Source: Oligosphaeraceae bacterium (GTDB taxonomy: Bacteria; Verrucomicrobiota; Lentisphaeria; Oligosphaerales; Oligosphaeraceae). From it: DNA of 26,059 nucleotides. A program made the translations under genes and the position numbers. Under the pieces are notes generated by a model. That model saw nothing but the letters and a program-made list of their open reading frames with translations. It was not told where the DNA came from and did no database searches. Location: contig JAAYYJ010000069.1 of assembly GCA_012515455.1 (NCBI GenBank), positions 1 to 26,059 of the forward strand, written 5' to 3'. How positions within the stretch are numbered: the stretch's first letter is position 1; the number at the start of each line of letters is the position of its first letter. Positions 1-6,653 of the stretch are shown here, piece by piece.

Positions 1-1
1 C

Positions 2-217
2 AGCGGCGCTCTGCTCACAACCGTGGCCGGATTGCTGGTGGCCATGCCATCGCTGATCGGCAACAATCTGATTATCGCCCAAATGCAGGAAATCATCAGC
101 AACATGGATACTTTCGTGGAGGAATTCATTTCCAGTCTGCGCCTGGAGGAAACGAAGATCCCTGAGCCACGGCCGGCCGCGACCGAGCTTCCCGGCAGCA
201 GCCAAGGAGAGAACTGA
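2..217 (+). CDS. ExbB/TolQ/MotA-type proton channel protein, C-terminal part (5' end outside window)
   Basis: Partial gene that enters from the left edge; the first full codon is at base 2. The visible 71 residues begin SGALLTTVAGLLVAMPSLIG, which matches the last transmembrane helix of the MotA/TolQ/ExbB proton channel family, with its Thr pair and the Gly-Leu-Leu-Val-Ala-Met-Pro stretch. A short amphipathic and then polar, Pro-rich tail follows. In the family this protein forms the inner-membrane pentamer that uses the proton motive force with ExbD/TolR to energise TonB-type transport or the Tol system. Its stop codon overlaps the exbD start (TGATG at 215-219), so the two are translationally coupled. 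It cannot be assigned specifically to ExbB or TolQ from this fragment. Confidence 0.85.
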   Translation, partial: SGALLTTVAGLLVAMPSLIGNNLIIAQMQEIISNMDTFVEEFISSLRLEETKIPEPRPAATELPGSSQGEN

Positions 218-633
218 TGCCAGCCGTCCGGCGACAACGATTTAAAGCCATCGCGACCATCGACCTGACACCGTTGATGGACCTGACTTTCATGCTCCTG
301 ATTGTCTTTGTCATCACGGTGCCGGTCATCGAATATGTCACCGATGTCACCCCACCGGAAATGAACAGCAACCAGACTGCAGAGGAGATCGAAGAGCCGG
401 TCGTCATCGTCCTGAATGAGGCCGGCGTGATCAGCCTGAATGAACAGTCGGTATCCCTCCAGGAATTGCCCGCCCTGTTGCAGGAAATGCAACGGCAGCG
501 CAGTGCTCTGACCGTGCTGGTGCGGGCGGACGGCACCCGCCCGTATGAGGAAGTAGTGGCGGTGATGCGAGTGGCGCACAATGCCGGGGTTACCTCAATT
601 TCATTGATGACGCAAGCGGAAAGGAGCAAATAA
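217..633 (+). CDS. exbD: ExbD/TolR family biopolymer transport protein
   Basis: A 138-residue protein of normal length for ExbD/TolR. A short basic cytoplasmic N-terminus (residues 1-14) leads into the hallmark segment IDLTPLMDLTFMLLIVFVI (about residues 15-33). Asp22 is at the position of the conserved proton-carrying membrane aspartate. After the single transmembrane helix comes a periplasmic domain whose C-terminus (LTVLVRADGTRPYEEVVAVM) matches the usual ExbD/TolR fold. The start ATG overlaps the stop of the upstream ExbB/TolQ-like gene, so the channel subunits are made together. Whether the partner is TonB or TolA/Pal cannot be told, because neither lies in the window. An AAGGAG at 621-626, inside the 3' end of this gene, probably serves the next gene. 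Confidence 0.93.
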   Translation: MPAVRRQRFKAIATIDLTPLMDLTFMLLIVFVITVPVIEYVTDVTPPEMNSNQTAEEIEEPVVIVLNEAGVISLNEQSVSLQELPALLQEMQRQRSALTVLVRADGTRPYEEVVAVMRVAHNAGVTSISLMTQAERSK

Positions 634-637
634 TCCC

Positions 638-1711
638 ATGCCTAAGCCGGTAGTATGCCTGCTCTGCGGCGGTCAGTCGCCGGAGCACGAAATCTCTCTG
701 TTGTCCGGTTGGAGCGTGTATCAGGCTCTGGACCGCCAGCAGTATCAGGTGCTGGCGGTGGGCATTGACCGGAATGGTGTCTGGAAGCTTTATGGCGATC
801 AGGTGTTCCTGCAGGACCAGGATGACCCCAGGAAAGTCTGCCTGAAAGAGGGCGGGCGCAGCTGCTGCCTCTGCCGCGCCGAAGAACGGGTCTGCCTGAT
901 TGAGTTCGGAACTGCCCGGGAATGGTCCGTGGATGTCGCTTTTCCGATGCTGCACGGTGCCAATGGCGAAGACGGAACCATCCAGGGGCTGTTTCAGATG
1001 CTGGGTCTGCCTTACGTCGGCTGTGACCAGATGAGTTCTGCCAACTGCATGGACAAGTCGGTCACGAAGATCATCCTGCAGGCCAGCGGTCTGCGTACAG
1101 CCCGGGCCAAAATCCTGCGGCACCAGCCGTCTGCGGCTGAGCTGTCGGCCTGCCTGGCAGACCTGGGCCTGCCGCTGTTTGTCAAGCCGGCCTGCACGGG
1201 TTCCTCGGTCGGCATCAGCAAGGTCAAGACGGCCGGGCAGTTGGCGGCGGCGGTGGAGCTGGCCTTTAGTTATGATGACAAAGTACTGGTGGAGGAAGCG
1301 ATCCGGGGCCGGGAGATAGAATGCGCAGTGCTGGCTGACGGCGAGGAGATTTTCTGTCCTCCGCCGGGCGAAGTCATTCCGCATGCTGAGTTTTATTCGT
1401 ATGAGGCGAAGTATATTCTGGCTGACGGTGCGCAGTTGTGCGTCCCGGCGGATTTGCCGCCGGAAGGTGTGGCTGAGGTCTGCGCCCTGGCCATGCGGGC
1501 CTTCCGGGCGATGGACTGTGACGGGTTAGCCAGGGTCGATTTTTTCCTGCCTCCCGACGGACGCTGGGTGGTGAATGAGATTAATACCCTGCCCGGCTTT
1601 ACTAAAATCAGTCTCTATCCGCAATTGCTGCAGGTGGCCGGGGTCACTTATCCGGAAATTATCAGCCGGCTGCTGCAGGCCGCCGTGCATCGCCGGCAGC
1701 GGCAGAAATAA
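638..1711 (+). CDS. ddl: D-alanine--D-alanine ligase
   Basis: A 357-residue ATP-grasp enzyme that joins two D-alanines for the peptidoglycan pentapeptide in the cytoplasm. It starts with the Ddl signature GGQSPEHEISLLSG (about residues 11-24). HGANGEDGTIQG is the second Ddl motif, FVKPACTGSSVGISK is the ATP-binding loop, and ARVDFF and NEINTLPGFT are the metal-binding and C-terminal motifs. In the omega-loop the sequence FYSYEAKY (near residues 252-259) ends in Lys-Tyr. That is the D-Ala-specific arrangement; D-lactate ligases usually have Lys-Phe or a VanA-type loop, so vancomycin-type specificity is not suggested. The gene begins 4 bases after exbD, with AAGGAG at 621-626 as ribosome binding site. 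The cell therefore probably makes ordinary peptidoglycan. Confidence 0.95.
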   Translation: MPKPVVCLLCGGQSPEHEISLLSGWSVYQALDRQQYQVLAVGIDRNGVWKLYGDQVFLQDQDDPRKVCLKEGGRSCCLCRAEERVCLIEFGTAREWSVDVAFPMLHGANGEDGTIQGLFQMLGLPYVGCDQMSSANCMDKSVTKIILQASGLRTARAKILRHQPSAAELSACLADLGLPLFVKPACTGSSVGISKVKTAGQLAAAVELAFSYDDKVLVEEAIRGREIECAVLADGEEIFCPPPGEVIPHAEFYSYEAKYILADGAQLCVPADLPPEGVAEVCALAMRAFRAMDCDGLARVDFFLPPDGRWVVNEINTLPGFTKISLYPQLLQVAGVTYPEIISRLLQAAVHRRQRQK

Positions 1712-1756
1712 GCTCCCGGGCTGCTGGTTTTATGCATCTTTATACAGAGAGGCAAG

Positions 1757-2650
1757 ATGTTTATTGACATTCATGCGCATGCGTACCGGATCCCGGTGCC
1801 GTTTGTGACCCAGTTCCCCACTGCCGAGCAGATATTGGCACGCTATGACGCTGCCGGCATTGAGCGTGGCTGCCTGCTGCCGGTGGTCAGCCCGGAAATC
1901 TACCTGCCGCAGGCCAACGAGGATATCCTGGAAATGGTGGAGAAATATCCCGACCGCTTTATCCCGTTCTGCAATATCGACCCCCGGGCACTGACGAATT
2001 CCTGGGATGCTCCGCTGGACCGCCTGCTGCGCTATTACAAGGACAAAGGCTGCAAGGGGGTGGGCGAAATCATGCTGAACCTCCCGGTTGGCGATCCTTT
2101 AGTCCAGAACTTGTTCAAACATGCCGAAGCGGTGGGATTGCCGGTGACCTGCGATGGCTCTGACCGGGTAGGCGGCGATTTCGGCCTCTATGATGAGCCC
2201 GGTCTGCCCCAGTTCGAGCATTCCCTGCAGCGGTTCCCGAAGCTTGATTTTATCGGCCACGGGCCCACCATCTGGTCCGAAATATCCCCGCTGGAGACTC
2301 CCGCCCGCCGGAAAACGACCTTCACACCCGCCGGCGAGCAGGTGGGATGGATTCCCCCCCTCGGTCCCATCCAGCAGGAGGGTGTGCTGCAGAAACTGCT
2401 GCGGCGGTATGGGAATTTCTACGGCGAACTCTCGGATGCCTACTGTGCCTTGAACCGTGATCACGATTATGGCCCGAAATTCCTGACTGAATTTCAGGAC
2501 CGGCTGTTTTTCGGCACCGACTTCTGTTGCGTCGGCATGCCTTTCCGTACCCATGAGCTGCTGCTTGACTGGCGGTCTAAGGGTAAAATCAGCGAAGAGG
2601 TCTTTCAGAAAGTCGCCAGTGAGAACGCGCGCAAATTCCTCCATCTCTGA
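1757..2650 (+). CDS. Amidohydrolase family 2 (TIM-barrel metal-dependent hydrolase)
   Basis: A 297-residue protein of the Amidohydro_2 superfamily. The N-terminal FIDIHAHAYRIP supplies the His-x-His metal pair (His6, His8). IGHGPTIW in the middle holds a further barrel histidine, and LFFGTDFCC near the end carries the family's terminal Asp. The C-terminal ENARKFLHL matches the common 'xNAxRLFxL' ending of these enzymes. There is no signal peptide, so it is probably cytoplasmic. Relatives include decarboxylases such as ACMSD and gamma-resorcylate decarboxylase as well as true hydrolases, and the substrate cannot be deduced. A GAGAGG just before the ATG fits a ribosome binding site. It follows ddl by 45 bases and may share its transcript. 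The next plus-strand gene is 1.6 kb away. Confidence 0.88.
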   Translation: MFIDIHAHAYRIPVPFVTQFPTAEQILARYDAAGIERGCLLPVVSPEIYLPQANEDILEMVEKYPDRFIPFCNIDPRALTNSWDAPLDRLLRYYKDKGCKGVGEIMLNLPVGDPLVQNLFKHAEAVGLPVTCDGSDRVGGDFGLYDEPGLPQFEHSLQRFPKLDFIGHGPTIWSEISPLETPARRKTTFTPAGEQVGWIPPLGPIQQEGVLQKLLRRYGNFYGELSDAYCALNRDHDYGPKFLTEFQDRLFFGTDFCCVGMPFRTHELLLDWRSKGKISEEVFQKVASENARKFLHL

Positions 2651-2902
2651 ACCCGGCTGTCGCGTGGTGCTGCAAACCCGAAACCCGGAACAGTTCGCCA
2701 CTCACTCAGGCTGATAAGACCGTGTCAGTGGCCGGCTGCCAACTACCACCAGCGTGATACGTGCCGGCCGGCAGGACGCGGTTCCTGCCCAGCCCCGGCC
2801 TGTTACAGGCATTGCCGAATCTGCCGTTCCCGTTGCACCATCGTGCCGGTGTAAAGCATTTAGCGGAGAAGGCCGTTGAAGCGGGCCTGATGCATCACCA
2901 TA

Positions 2903-3149
2903 GCCCTGGCGTGCGTCCTGGTGGTTCCTGCTATTCATGTCACGCCCATCCATTGCCATCGCCCTGGCGTGCGTCCTGGTGGTTCCTGCTATTCATGCCA
3001 CGCCCATCCATTGCCATAGCCCTGGCGTGCGTCCTCCTGGTGGGTTCCAGCTATTCATGCCACGCCCATCCCATCCCATTGCCATCGCCCTGGCGTGCGT
3101 CCTCCTGGTGGGTTCCAGCTATTCATGCCACGCCCTGTCAATTGCCATC
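2903..3149 (+). repeat. Tandem repeat, four imperfect units of 58-68 bp
   Basis: Four head-to-tail units each begin GCCCTGGCGTGCGTCCT and contain GCTATTCATG(C/T)CACGCC followed by ATTGCCAT. Unit starts are 2903, 2961, 3019 and 3087, with lengths 58, 58, 68 and about 63. Units 1 and 2 differ at about two positions. Units 3 and 4 share a CCTCCTGGTGGGTTCCAG variant. Unit lengths are not all multiples of three, so the reading frame shifts between units. This argues against a protein repeat despite open frames across it. There are no spacers, so it is not a CRISPR array. It looks like a minisatellite or VNTR. A degenerate partial unit may precede it at about 2890-2902. From 2651 to 2889 I see no gene or clear structure. 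Confidence 0.9.
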
Positions 3150-3168
3150 TCTCGCGCGCGTCAAAATA

Positions 3169-3210
3169 GGGCCGGAGGCCCCCCTCGGTAGGGTGGGCTT
3201 GGAGCCCACC
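3169..3210. other. Two adjacent short hairpins downstream of the tandem repeat
   Basis: GGGCC-GGA-GGCCC at 3169-3181 and GGTGGGCT-TGG-AGCCCACC at 3192-3210 are both perfect inverted repeats with three-base loops. No T-run follows on the plus strand, so they are not classic terminators. They may be REP-like elements or part of the repeat locus. No gene lies on either side within several hundred bases. Confidence 0.6.
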
Positions 3211-3297
3211 TAAATGGCGCCGGGAAAAGATAGCCCCTTGCGGCGGTCCTGACTAGCGCGAAAATGCATTTACCTAAAAAATCTTTGAATTTCCACC

Positions 3298-3571
3298 CTT
3301 TTACCAGCCAATGACAAGCAATCCCGGGGTGGTTACATTGAGTTTCCCTTCTTTTACTGTGGATGACAATCAAAATCGGCGCCATTTTTGATTAGCGCGG
3401 GACTCCACATTGAAGCACCCGAGGAAGCGGATTTTTCTCTATGAAATCCTGATTCAGACCCAAAATAATCAACCGGTGCAGGTGGTACCACTGCAAGCCA
3501 AATTTGGCGCCAAATTGAGTTGTCATTGACACTTTTACCAGCCAATGATAAGCACTCCCGGGCTGATCACA
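3298..3571 (+). repeat. Pair of about 40-bp direct repeats with intervening palindromes
   Basis: CTTTTACCAGCCAATGA at 3298-3314 starts a stretch of about 40 bases that recurs at 3532-3571 with about five substitutions; both copies continue through AAGCA and a TCCCGGG core. The copies are 234 bases apart in the same orientation. Between and after them lie the 16-base perfect palindrome AATTTGGCGCCAAATT (3501-3516) and TATTGCGCAATA (3573-3584). No open reading frame in this interval has coding character. This could be the remnant of a mobile element or a regulatory or attachment region. Confidence 0.7.
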
Positions 3572-3633
3572 CTATTGCGCAATACTGCTGGCAATACCAT
3601 AAATATTGACTATACCGATTTTTTGGGGGTCTT

Positions 3634-4131
3634 CGACAGATTTAGGGGCTGAATTTACGGAGTATTTGAGTGCAAATGGTAGTGGAAGGGGTCTTAAGTG
3701 TGACCGTAAATCTTAAGTTTCTCCTTGAAATTAGTAGAAGTAATCAGCTGAATCAAAATACAAACCACTGCATGCCGAGGATATGCATTTTGCAGGTAAA
3801 ATCGCTGGGTACAATCGCAACCGGATTCTGTATCTCTCTGATGTCTCTGCGCCTTAGGAGCATAAACCCCAGGCACGGGGTATAAAACCCTTGCACATCC
3901 GGCGCAACACTGCCGGAATGGAGAGCTGTAATGCCTCTGCGAGGCACCTGGTTTGGTGGACCTCCTACCCCAGGCTAAAAGCATGTGGTTAAGCATGTTT
4001 AAGTGCCTACAGCACTAGGGAAAGAGCAATGCAAAGACGGTAGGATGCCGAAAGCAAGAGAAGGTTCTCTACAATGCGAAGGCCGAGACAATCTAGTTTC
4101 GGCAGGGGAAAATCAGCCCCTAAATCTGTCG
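3634..4131. mobile_element. Non-autonomous (MITE-like) element of about 500 bp bounded by 19-bp perfect terminal inverted repeats
   Basis: CGACAGATTTAGGGGCTGA at 3634-3652 is the exact reverse complement of 4113-4131, and matching continues for three more bases inward after one mismatch. Outward of the repeats, both ends have a weakly conserved extension beginning with GG (about 3627 and 4138). They abut T-rich sequence (TTTTTTGG at 3619-3626 and TTTTTTTT at 4139-4146), which could be an imperfect 8-base target duplication. No transposase is encoded: the longest frames inside are short and unlike any known protein. The GG-starting ends and a possible 8-base duplication recall ISL3-type elements, but this assignment is inference. 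The element is visibly less G+C-rich than its neighbours, consistent with transfer. Confidence 0.6.
3866..4103 (+). ncRNA. Candidate structured RNA inside the inverted-repeat element, class unknown
   Basis: Within 240 bases the plus strand has many perfect complementary arms: ACCCC/GGGGT (3866-3870 with 3877-3881), TCCGGC/GCCGGA (3898-3903 with 3912-3917), TGCCTC/GAGGCA around a TGC loop (3932-3946), AGTGC/GCACT (4002-4006 with 4012-4016), AGAGA/TCTCT with loop AGGT (4057-4070), and GCCGAGAC/GTTTCGGC (4082-4089 with 4096-4103). A long-range 7-bp stem TCCTACC/GGTAGGA (3963-3969 with 4039-4045) encloses a multiloop. CCTGG/CCAGG (3947-3951 with 3969-3973) could form a competing pairing or pseudoknot. 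This density of stems with purine-rich linkers looks like a folded RNA. Possible classes are a HEARO/omega-type transposon RNA or a group II intron fragment. Neither is proven, and the strand is uncertain. Confidence 0.4.
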
Positions 4132-4225
4132 ATGCACCTTTTTTTTGTCTCTTTTGATGGTTCAAAATTCACCCCGGCATTATAGTAATCAGAGCATTGT
4201 CTGTGCTACTCAAGCAGAACGGCAG

Positions 4226-4241
4226 TGGCAGTTGCGTTGAT
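4226..4241 (+). promoter_or_regulatory. Weak sigma-54-like promoter candidate before the MBL-regulator operon
   Basis: TGGCAGTTGCGTTGAT has a perfect TGGCA -24 element. The -12 element reads TTGA instead of TTGC at the correct spacing, with 12 bases between the two doublet positions. The missing -12 C makes it a weak candidate. If real, the activator gene downstream would be autoregulated. Confidence 0.25.
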
Positions 4242-4264
4242 TACCGGGACGAAGGCGGGTAAAA

Positions 4265-5074
4265 ATGAGCAAATTCACCATCGTGGTTGACAATCTTACC
4301 GCCAGGGATTTAGCCGTTGAGCATGGTTTTGCCCTGGTCGTGGATTGCGCCGCAGGCAGGTTCTTGTTTGACACGGGCGCCGGGGCGGCTCTGCTGCCTA
4401 ATCTGGCAGCCCTGGGCATCCCAGCCGGGAGCTTGCGCAGGGTCATTTTCAGCCACGGACATTTTGACCATACGGGTGGTCTGGCTGCATTGGCTGCGGT
4501 TGAACCCGAACTGCAGATTTATGCCGCCCCGGGATTGACCTGCCGGCGCTACAGCCGTCATCCCGGACAGAAGCCGTATGAGCTCACTATGCCGGTCGCA
4601 AGCCGCCAGGCCCTGGGAAACCCAGCCAGGTTGCAGGAAATCGCAACTTTCCAGGAAATTCTCCCGCAGGTCTTTCTCACCGGTCCGATTCCACGTATAT
4701 CGGGCGAGGACTGCGGCGGGCCGTTTTTTCTCTCAGAGTCCGGTCCGGAACAGGATTTTCTGTCTGACGAGCAGGCCCTGCTGTTGGGTGACGGCACTTT
4801 GGTCCAGGGCTGCTGTCACAGCGGTATCATCAACACCCTGGAGTACTGCCGCCGCTGTGCGCCGCAGATCAGGATCAGGACCGTCATTGGCGGACTGCAT
4901 CTTCTGCATGCTTCCCCGGAGCGTTTGCGCCGGACCGTCGAATACCTGCAGAAACTTGATCTGCAGGAGCTGATTCTTGGTCATTGTACCGGGGCTGCCG
5001 CCATCGAATACTTCCAGGAGCATCTGCACTATCCGGTCAGACTGGCGCGTTCCGGAGAAATTTATGAATGCTGA
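4265..5074 (+). CDS. Metallo-beta-lactamase-fold hydrolase, COG1237 (dihydropterin/DHPS-like) type
   Basis: A 269-residue cytoplasmic MBL-fold protein. SHGHFDHTGG (about residues 63-72) is the His-x-His-x-Asp-His metal motif. GCCHSGIINTLEY, IGGLHLL and LILGHCTG are motifs that distinguish the COG1237 group, typified by the archaeal protein annotated as a methanopterin-related dihydropteroate synthase, from beta-lactamases. In anaerobic bacteria such proteins often sit beside NifX-type orange proteins and sigma-54 regulators, as here. The actual substrate is unknown. The gene overlaps the activator gene by 11 bases (5064-5074), so the two are translationally coupled. The ribosome binding site is weak (GAAGGCGGG upstream of the ATG). 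There is no signal peptide. Confidence 0.87.
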   Translation: MSKFTIVVDNLTARDLAVEHGFALVVDCAAGRFLFDTGAGAALLPNLAALGIPAGSLRRVIFSHGHFDHTGGLAALAAVEPELQIYAAPGLTCRRYSRHPGQKPYELTMPVASRQALGNPARLQEIATFQEILPQVFLTGPIPRISGEDCGGPFFLSESGPEQDFLSDEQALLLGDGTLVQGCCHSGIINTLEYCRRCAPQIRIRTVIGGLHLLHASPERLRRTVEYLQKLDLQELILGHCTGAAAIEYFQEHLHYPVRLARSGEIYEC

Positions 5075-6434
5075 GCATTCCATTCTGGAGAGCATTTCCG
5101 ACGGGGTCTTTACAGTCGATCTGGAGTTCCGCATCACCTACCTGAACCGCTCGGCCGAGGAGATGATCCAAGTCCGACGGGATGACGCTCTCGGGCGCCT
5201 GTGCTGCGAGGTCTTCCGCTCCAATCTATGCGAAGGCGCCTGCGCGTTGCGGCAGACCTTGGAAAAAGGCCGGCCGATCACCGACTTGAGCTGCTTTATT
5301 ATCAATAATGACGGCCGGCGCGTGCCAGTCAGCATCTCCACTGCAGTCCTACGCGATCCGTCTGGCCGGATAGTCGGTGGTGCCGAGACCTTCCGGGACC
5401 TCAGTGACCTGGAAGAGCTGCGCCTGGAGGTCAACAATACCCGGCGAATGGGCGACTTCTCCAGCCACAGCCCGTCAATGCAGCGTATCTTTTCCCAGCT
5501 GGAGGCGGTGTCTGAATCCGGGTCAACGGTATTGATCAGCGGCGAGACCGGCACCGGCAAGGAGCTTCTGGCCAGGACCATCCATGCGCATAGCCAACGC
5601 CGGGACCAGCCCTTCGTGGCCATAAACTGCGGGGCTTTCCCGGATACCTTGCTGGAATCGGAGCTGTTCGGTTACCGGAAAGGTGCATTCACCGGAGCAG
5701 AGCGTGATAAACCTGGCCGGTTCGCGCTGGCTGGGGGCGGTACCCTGATGCTGGATGAGATCGGCGAAATTTCACCCGCAATGCAGGTACGGCTGCTGCG
5801 GGTGCTGCAGGAGCGTAGCTATGAGCCGCTGGGGGCGGTGGAAAGCGTCAGCACCAATGCCCGCATTATCGCCGCCACTCACCGGGACTTGCAGCAGCTG
5901 GTACAGGAGGGCGTCTTCCGGCAGGATCTGTTCTATCGCATCAATGTCATCCAGCTGGAATTGCCGCCCCTGCGCCGACGGCGTGAAGACATACCCTTTC
6001 TAATTGAAACGTTTGTCCGACGCTTCAACCTGTCGATGCATAAACAGGTCTCTGGGGTCAATCAGAGAGCATTGCGCATCTTGTCGACATATTCCTGGCC
6101 GGGAAACATCCGGCAGCTGGAAAATACCATCGAGCGCTCAATGGTATTCTGCAATGGCATGTACATCGAGCCGGGAGATCTGCCCGCAGAATTGGCAGAA
6201 ACGGAAACGCCCGACGCCTGTCTGGACCCGGGAACGATCAGCGCGGCAGTACGGATGTCGGAAAAAAAAGCCCTGATCGCCGCCTTGGCCCAGGCCGGCG
6301 GCAACCGCCGCAAGGCCGCGGAAATACTTGCCGTCCATCCTACTACCTTCTACCGCAAACTGAAAAAACTGAACCTCGCTCCCAACTTGCCCGACGGCAG
6401 GAAAAAGACCCCGCCCGCGGGTAAAAAGATATAA
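5064..6434 (+). CDS. Sigma-54-dependent transcriptional activator with Cys-rich PAS sensor domain
   Basis: A 456-residue bacterial enhancer-binding protein. The ATG at 5064 is chosen over an upstream GTG because it follows CCGGAGAAA and starts exactly at the PAS domain. Residues 1-110 form a PAS domain (SDGVFTVDLEFRITYLNRSAEEM) that contains five cysteines (47, 48, 56, 60, 77), suggesting a metal, Fe-S or redox sensor. The AAA+ domain has Walker A GETGTGKE (160-167), the sigma-54-contact loop GAFTGA (207-212) and Walker B GTLMLDEIGE (about 226-235). The C-terminal Fis-type helix-turn-helix is NRRKAAEILAVHPTTFYRKL. The GAFTGA loop is intact, so it should activate sigma-54 holoenzyme. A perfect palindrome and a -24/-12 promoter lie directly downstream, before the NifX-like genes, and are its likely targets. 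Confidence 0.95.
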   Translation: MNAEHSILESISDGVFTVDLEFRITYLNRSAEEMIQVRRDDALGRLCCEVFRSNLCEGACALRQTLEKGRPITDLSCFIINNDGRRVPVSISTAVLRDPSGRIVGGAETFRDLSDLEELRLEVNNTRRMGDFSSHSPSMQRIFSQLEAVSESGSTVLISGETGTGKELLARTIHAHSQRRDQPFVAINCGAFPDTLLESELFGYRKGAFTGAERDKPGRFALAGGGTLMLDEIGEISPAMQVRLLRVLQERSYEPLGAVESVSTNARIIAATHRDLQQLVQEGVFRQDLFYRINVIQLELPPLRRRREDIPFLIETFVRRFNLSMHKQVSGVNQRALRILSTYSWPGNIRQLENTIERSMVFCNGMYIEPGDLPAELAETETPDACLDPGTISAAVRMSEKKALIAALAQAGGNRRKAAEILAVHPTTFYRKLKKLNLAPNLPDGRKKTPPAGKKI

Positions 6435-6469
6435 CCGCCGCCCTGCTCAAGGGAGTGACCGCATAACAC

Positions 6470-6495
6470 CTGCTATAGCACTGATACTATAGCAG
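6470..6495. promoter_or_regulatory. Perfect inverted repeat, likely enhancer (UAS) for the sigma-54 activator
   Basis: CTGCTATAG (6470-6478), eight bases, then CTATAGCAG (6487-6495) form a perfect 9+9 inverted repeat. It lies 36 bases after the activator stop and about 105-130 bases upstream of the -24/-12 promoter at 6599. That is the usual position for an enhancer bound by an EBP dimer. There is no T-run, so a terminator is unlikely. Binding is inferred, not shown. Confidence 0.6.
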
Positions 6496-6598
6496 AAATG
6501 CAGTTGTTAACCCGAAGTTTTGCAATAATGCCACACTATCCCTGTGGCAGTAAAGTTCTATCGCCATTTTCCTTAAGCACTTGCGTTTATTTTACCCT

Positions 6599-6614
6599 TG
6601 GCATGCTTCCTGCT
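6599..6614 (+). promoter_or_regulatory. Sigma-54 (-24/-12) promoter for the NifX-like genes
   Basis: TGGCATGCTTCCTGCT matches the sigma-54 consensus TGGCAC-G-N4-TTGCW at nearly every defined position. GG is at 6600-6601 and GC at 6612-6613, exactly 12 bases apart. The predicted transcript would start about 12 bases after the GC and leave a short leader before the ATG at 6654. The adjacent sigma-54 activator gene and the upstream palindrome support it. Confidence 0.7.
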
Positions 6615-6653
6615 ATAAATTTGTTAAGCATTACGAATTTGGGACAGCATCAG

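Noticed and set aside
638..1711. Vancomycin-resistance-type D-Ala-D-Lac ligase
   Set aside because: The omega-loop EAKY is of the D-Ala-specific type and no vanH or vanX neighbours are present.
2903..3149. CRISPR array
   Set aside because: Units are contiguous and 58-68 bp long, with no unique spacers and no cas genes.
2761..3213. Plus-strand open frame of 150 codons through the tandem repeat
   Set aside because: Repeat units of 58 and 68 bp shift the frame, so each unit is read differently. The product is low-complexity and there is no ribosome binding site.
3694..3996. Minus-strand 100-codon frame inside the inverted-repeat element
   Set aside because: It has no recognisable domain or ribosome binding site and overlaps the hairpin-rich region; it is probably a chance open frame.
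4003..4185. Small plus-strand frame crossing the right terminal inverted repeat
   Set aside because: It runs out of the element into the flank and has no family resemblance or ribosome binding site.
6470..6495. Palindrome as a terminator of the activator gene
   Set aside because: The arms are A+T-containing with an 8-base loop and no T-run; the position fits an activator site better.
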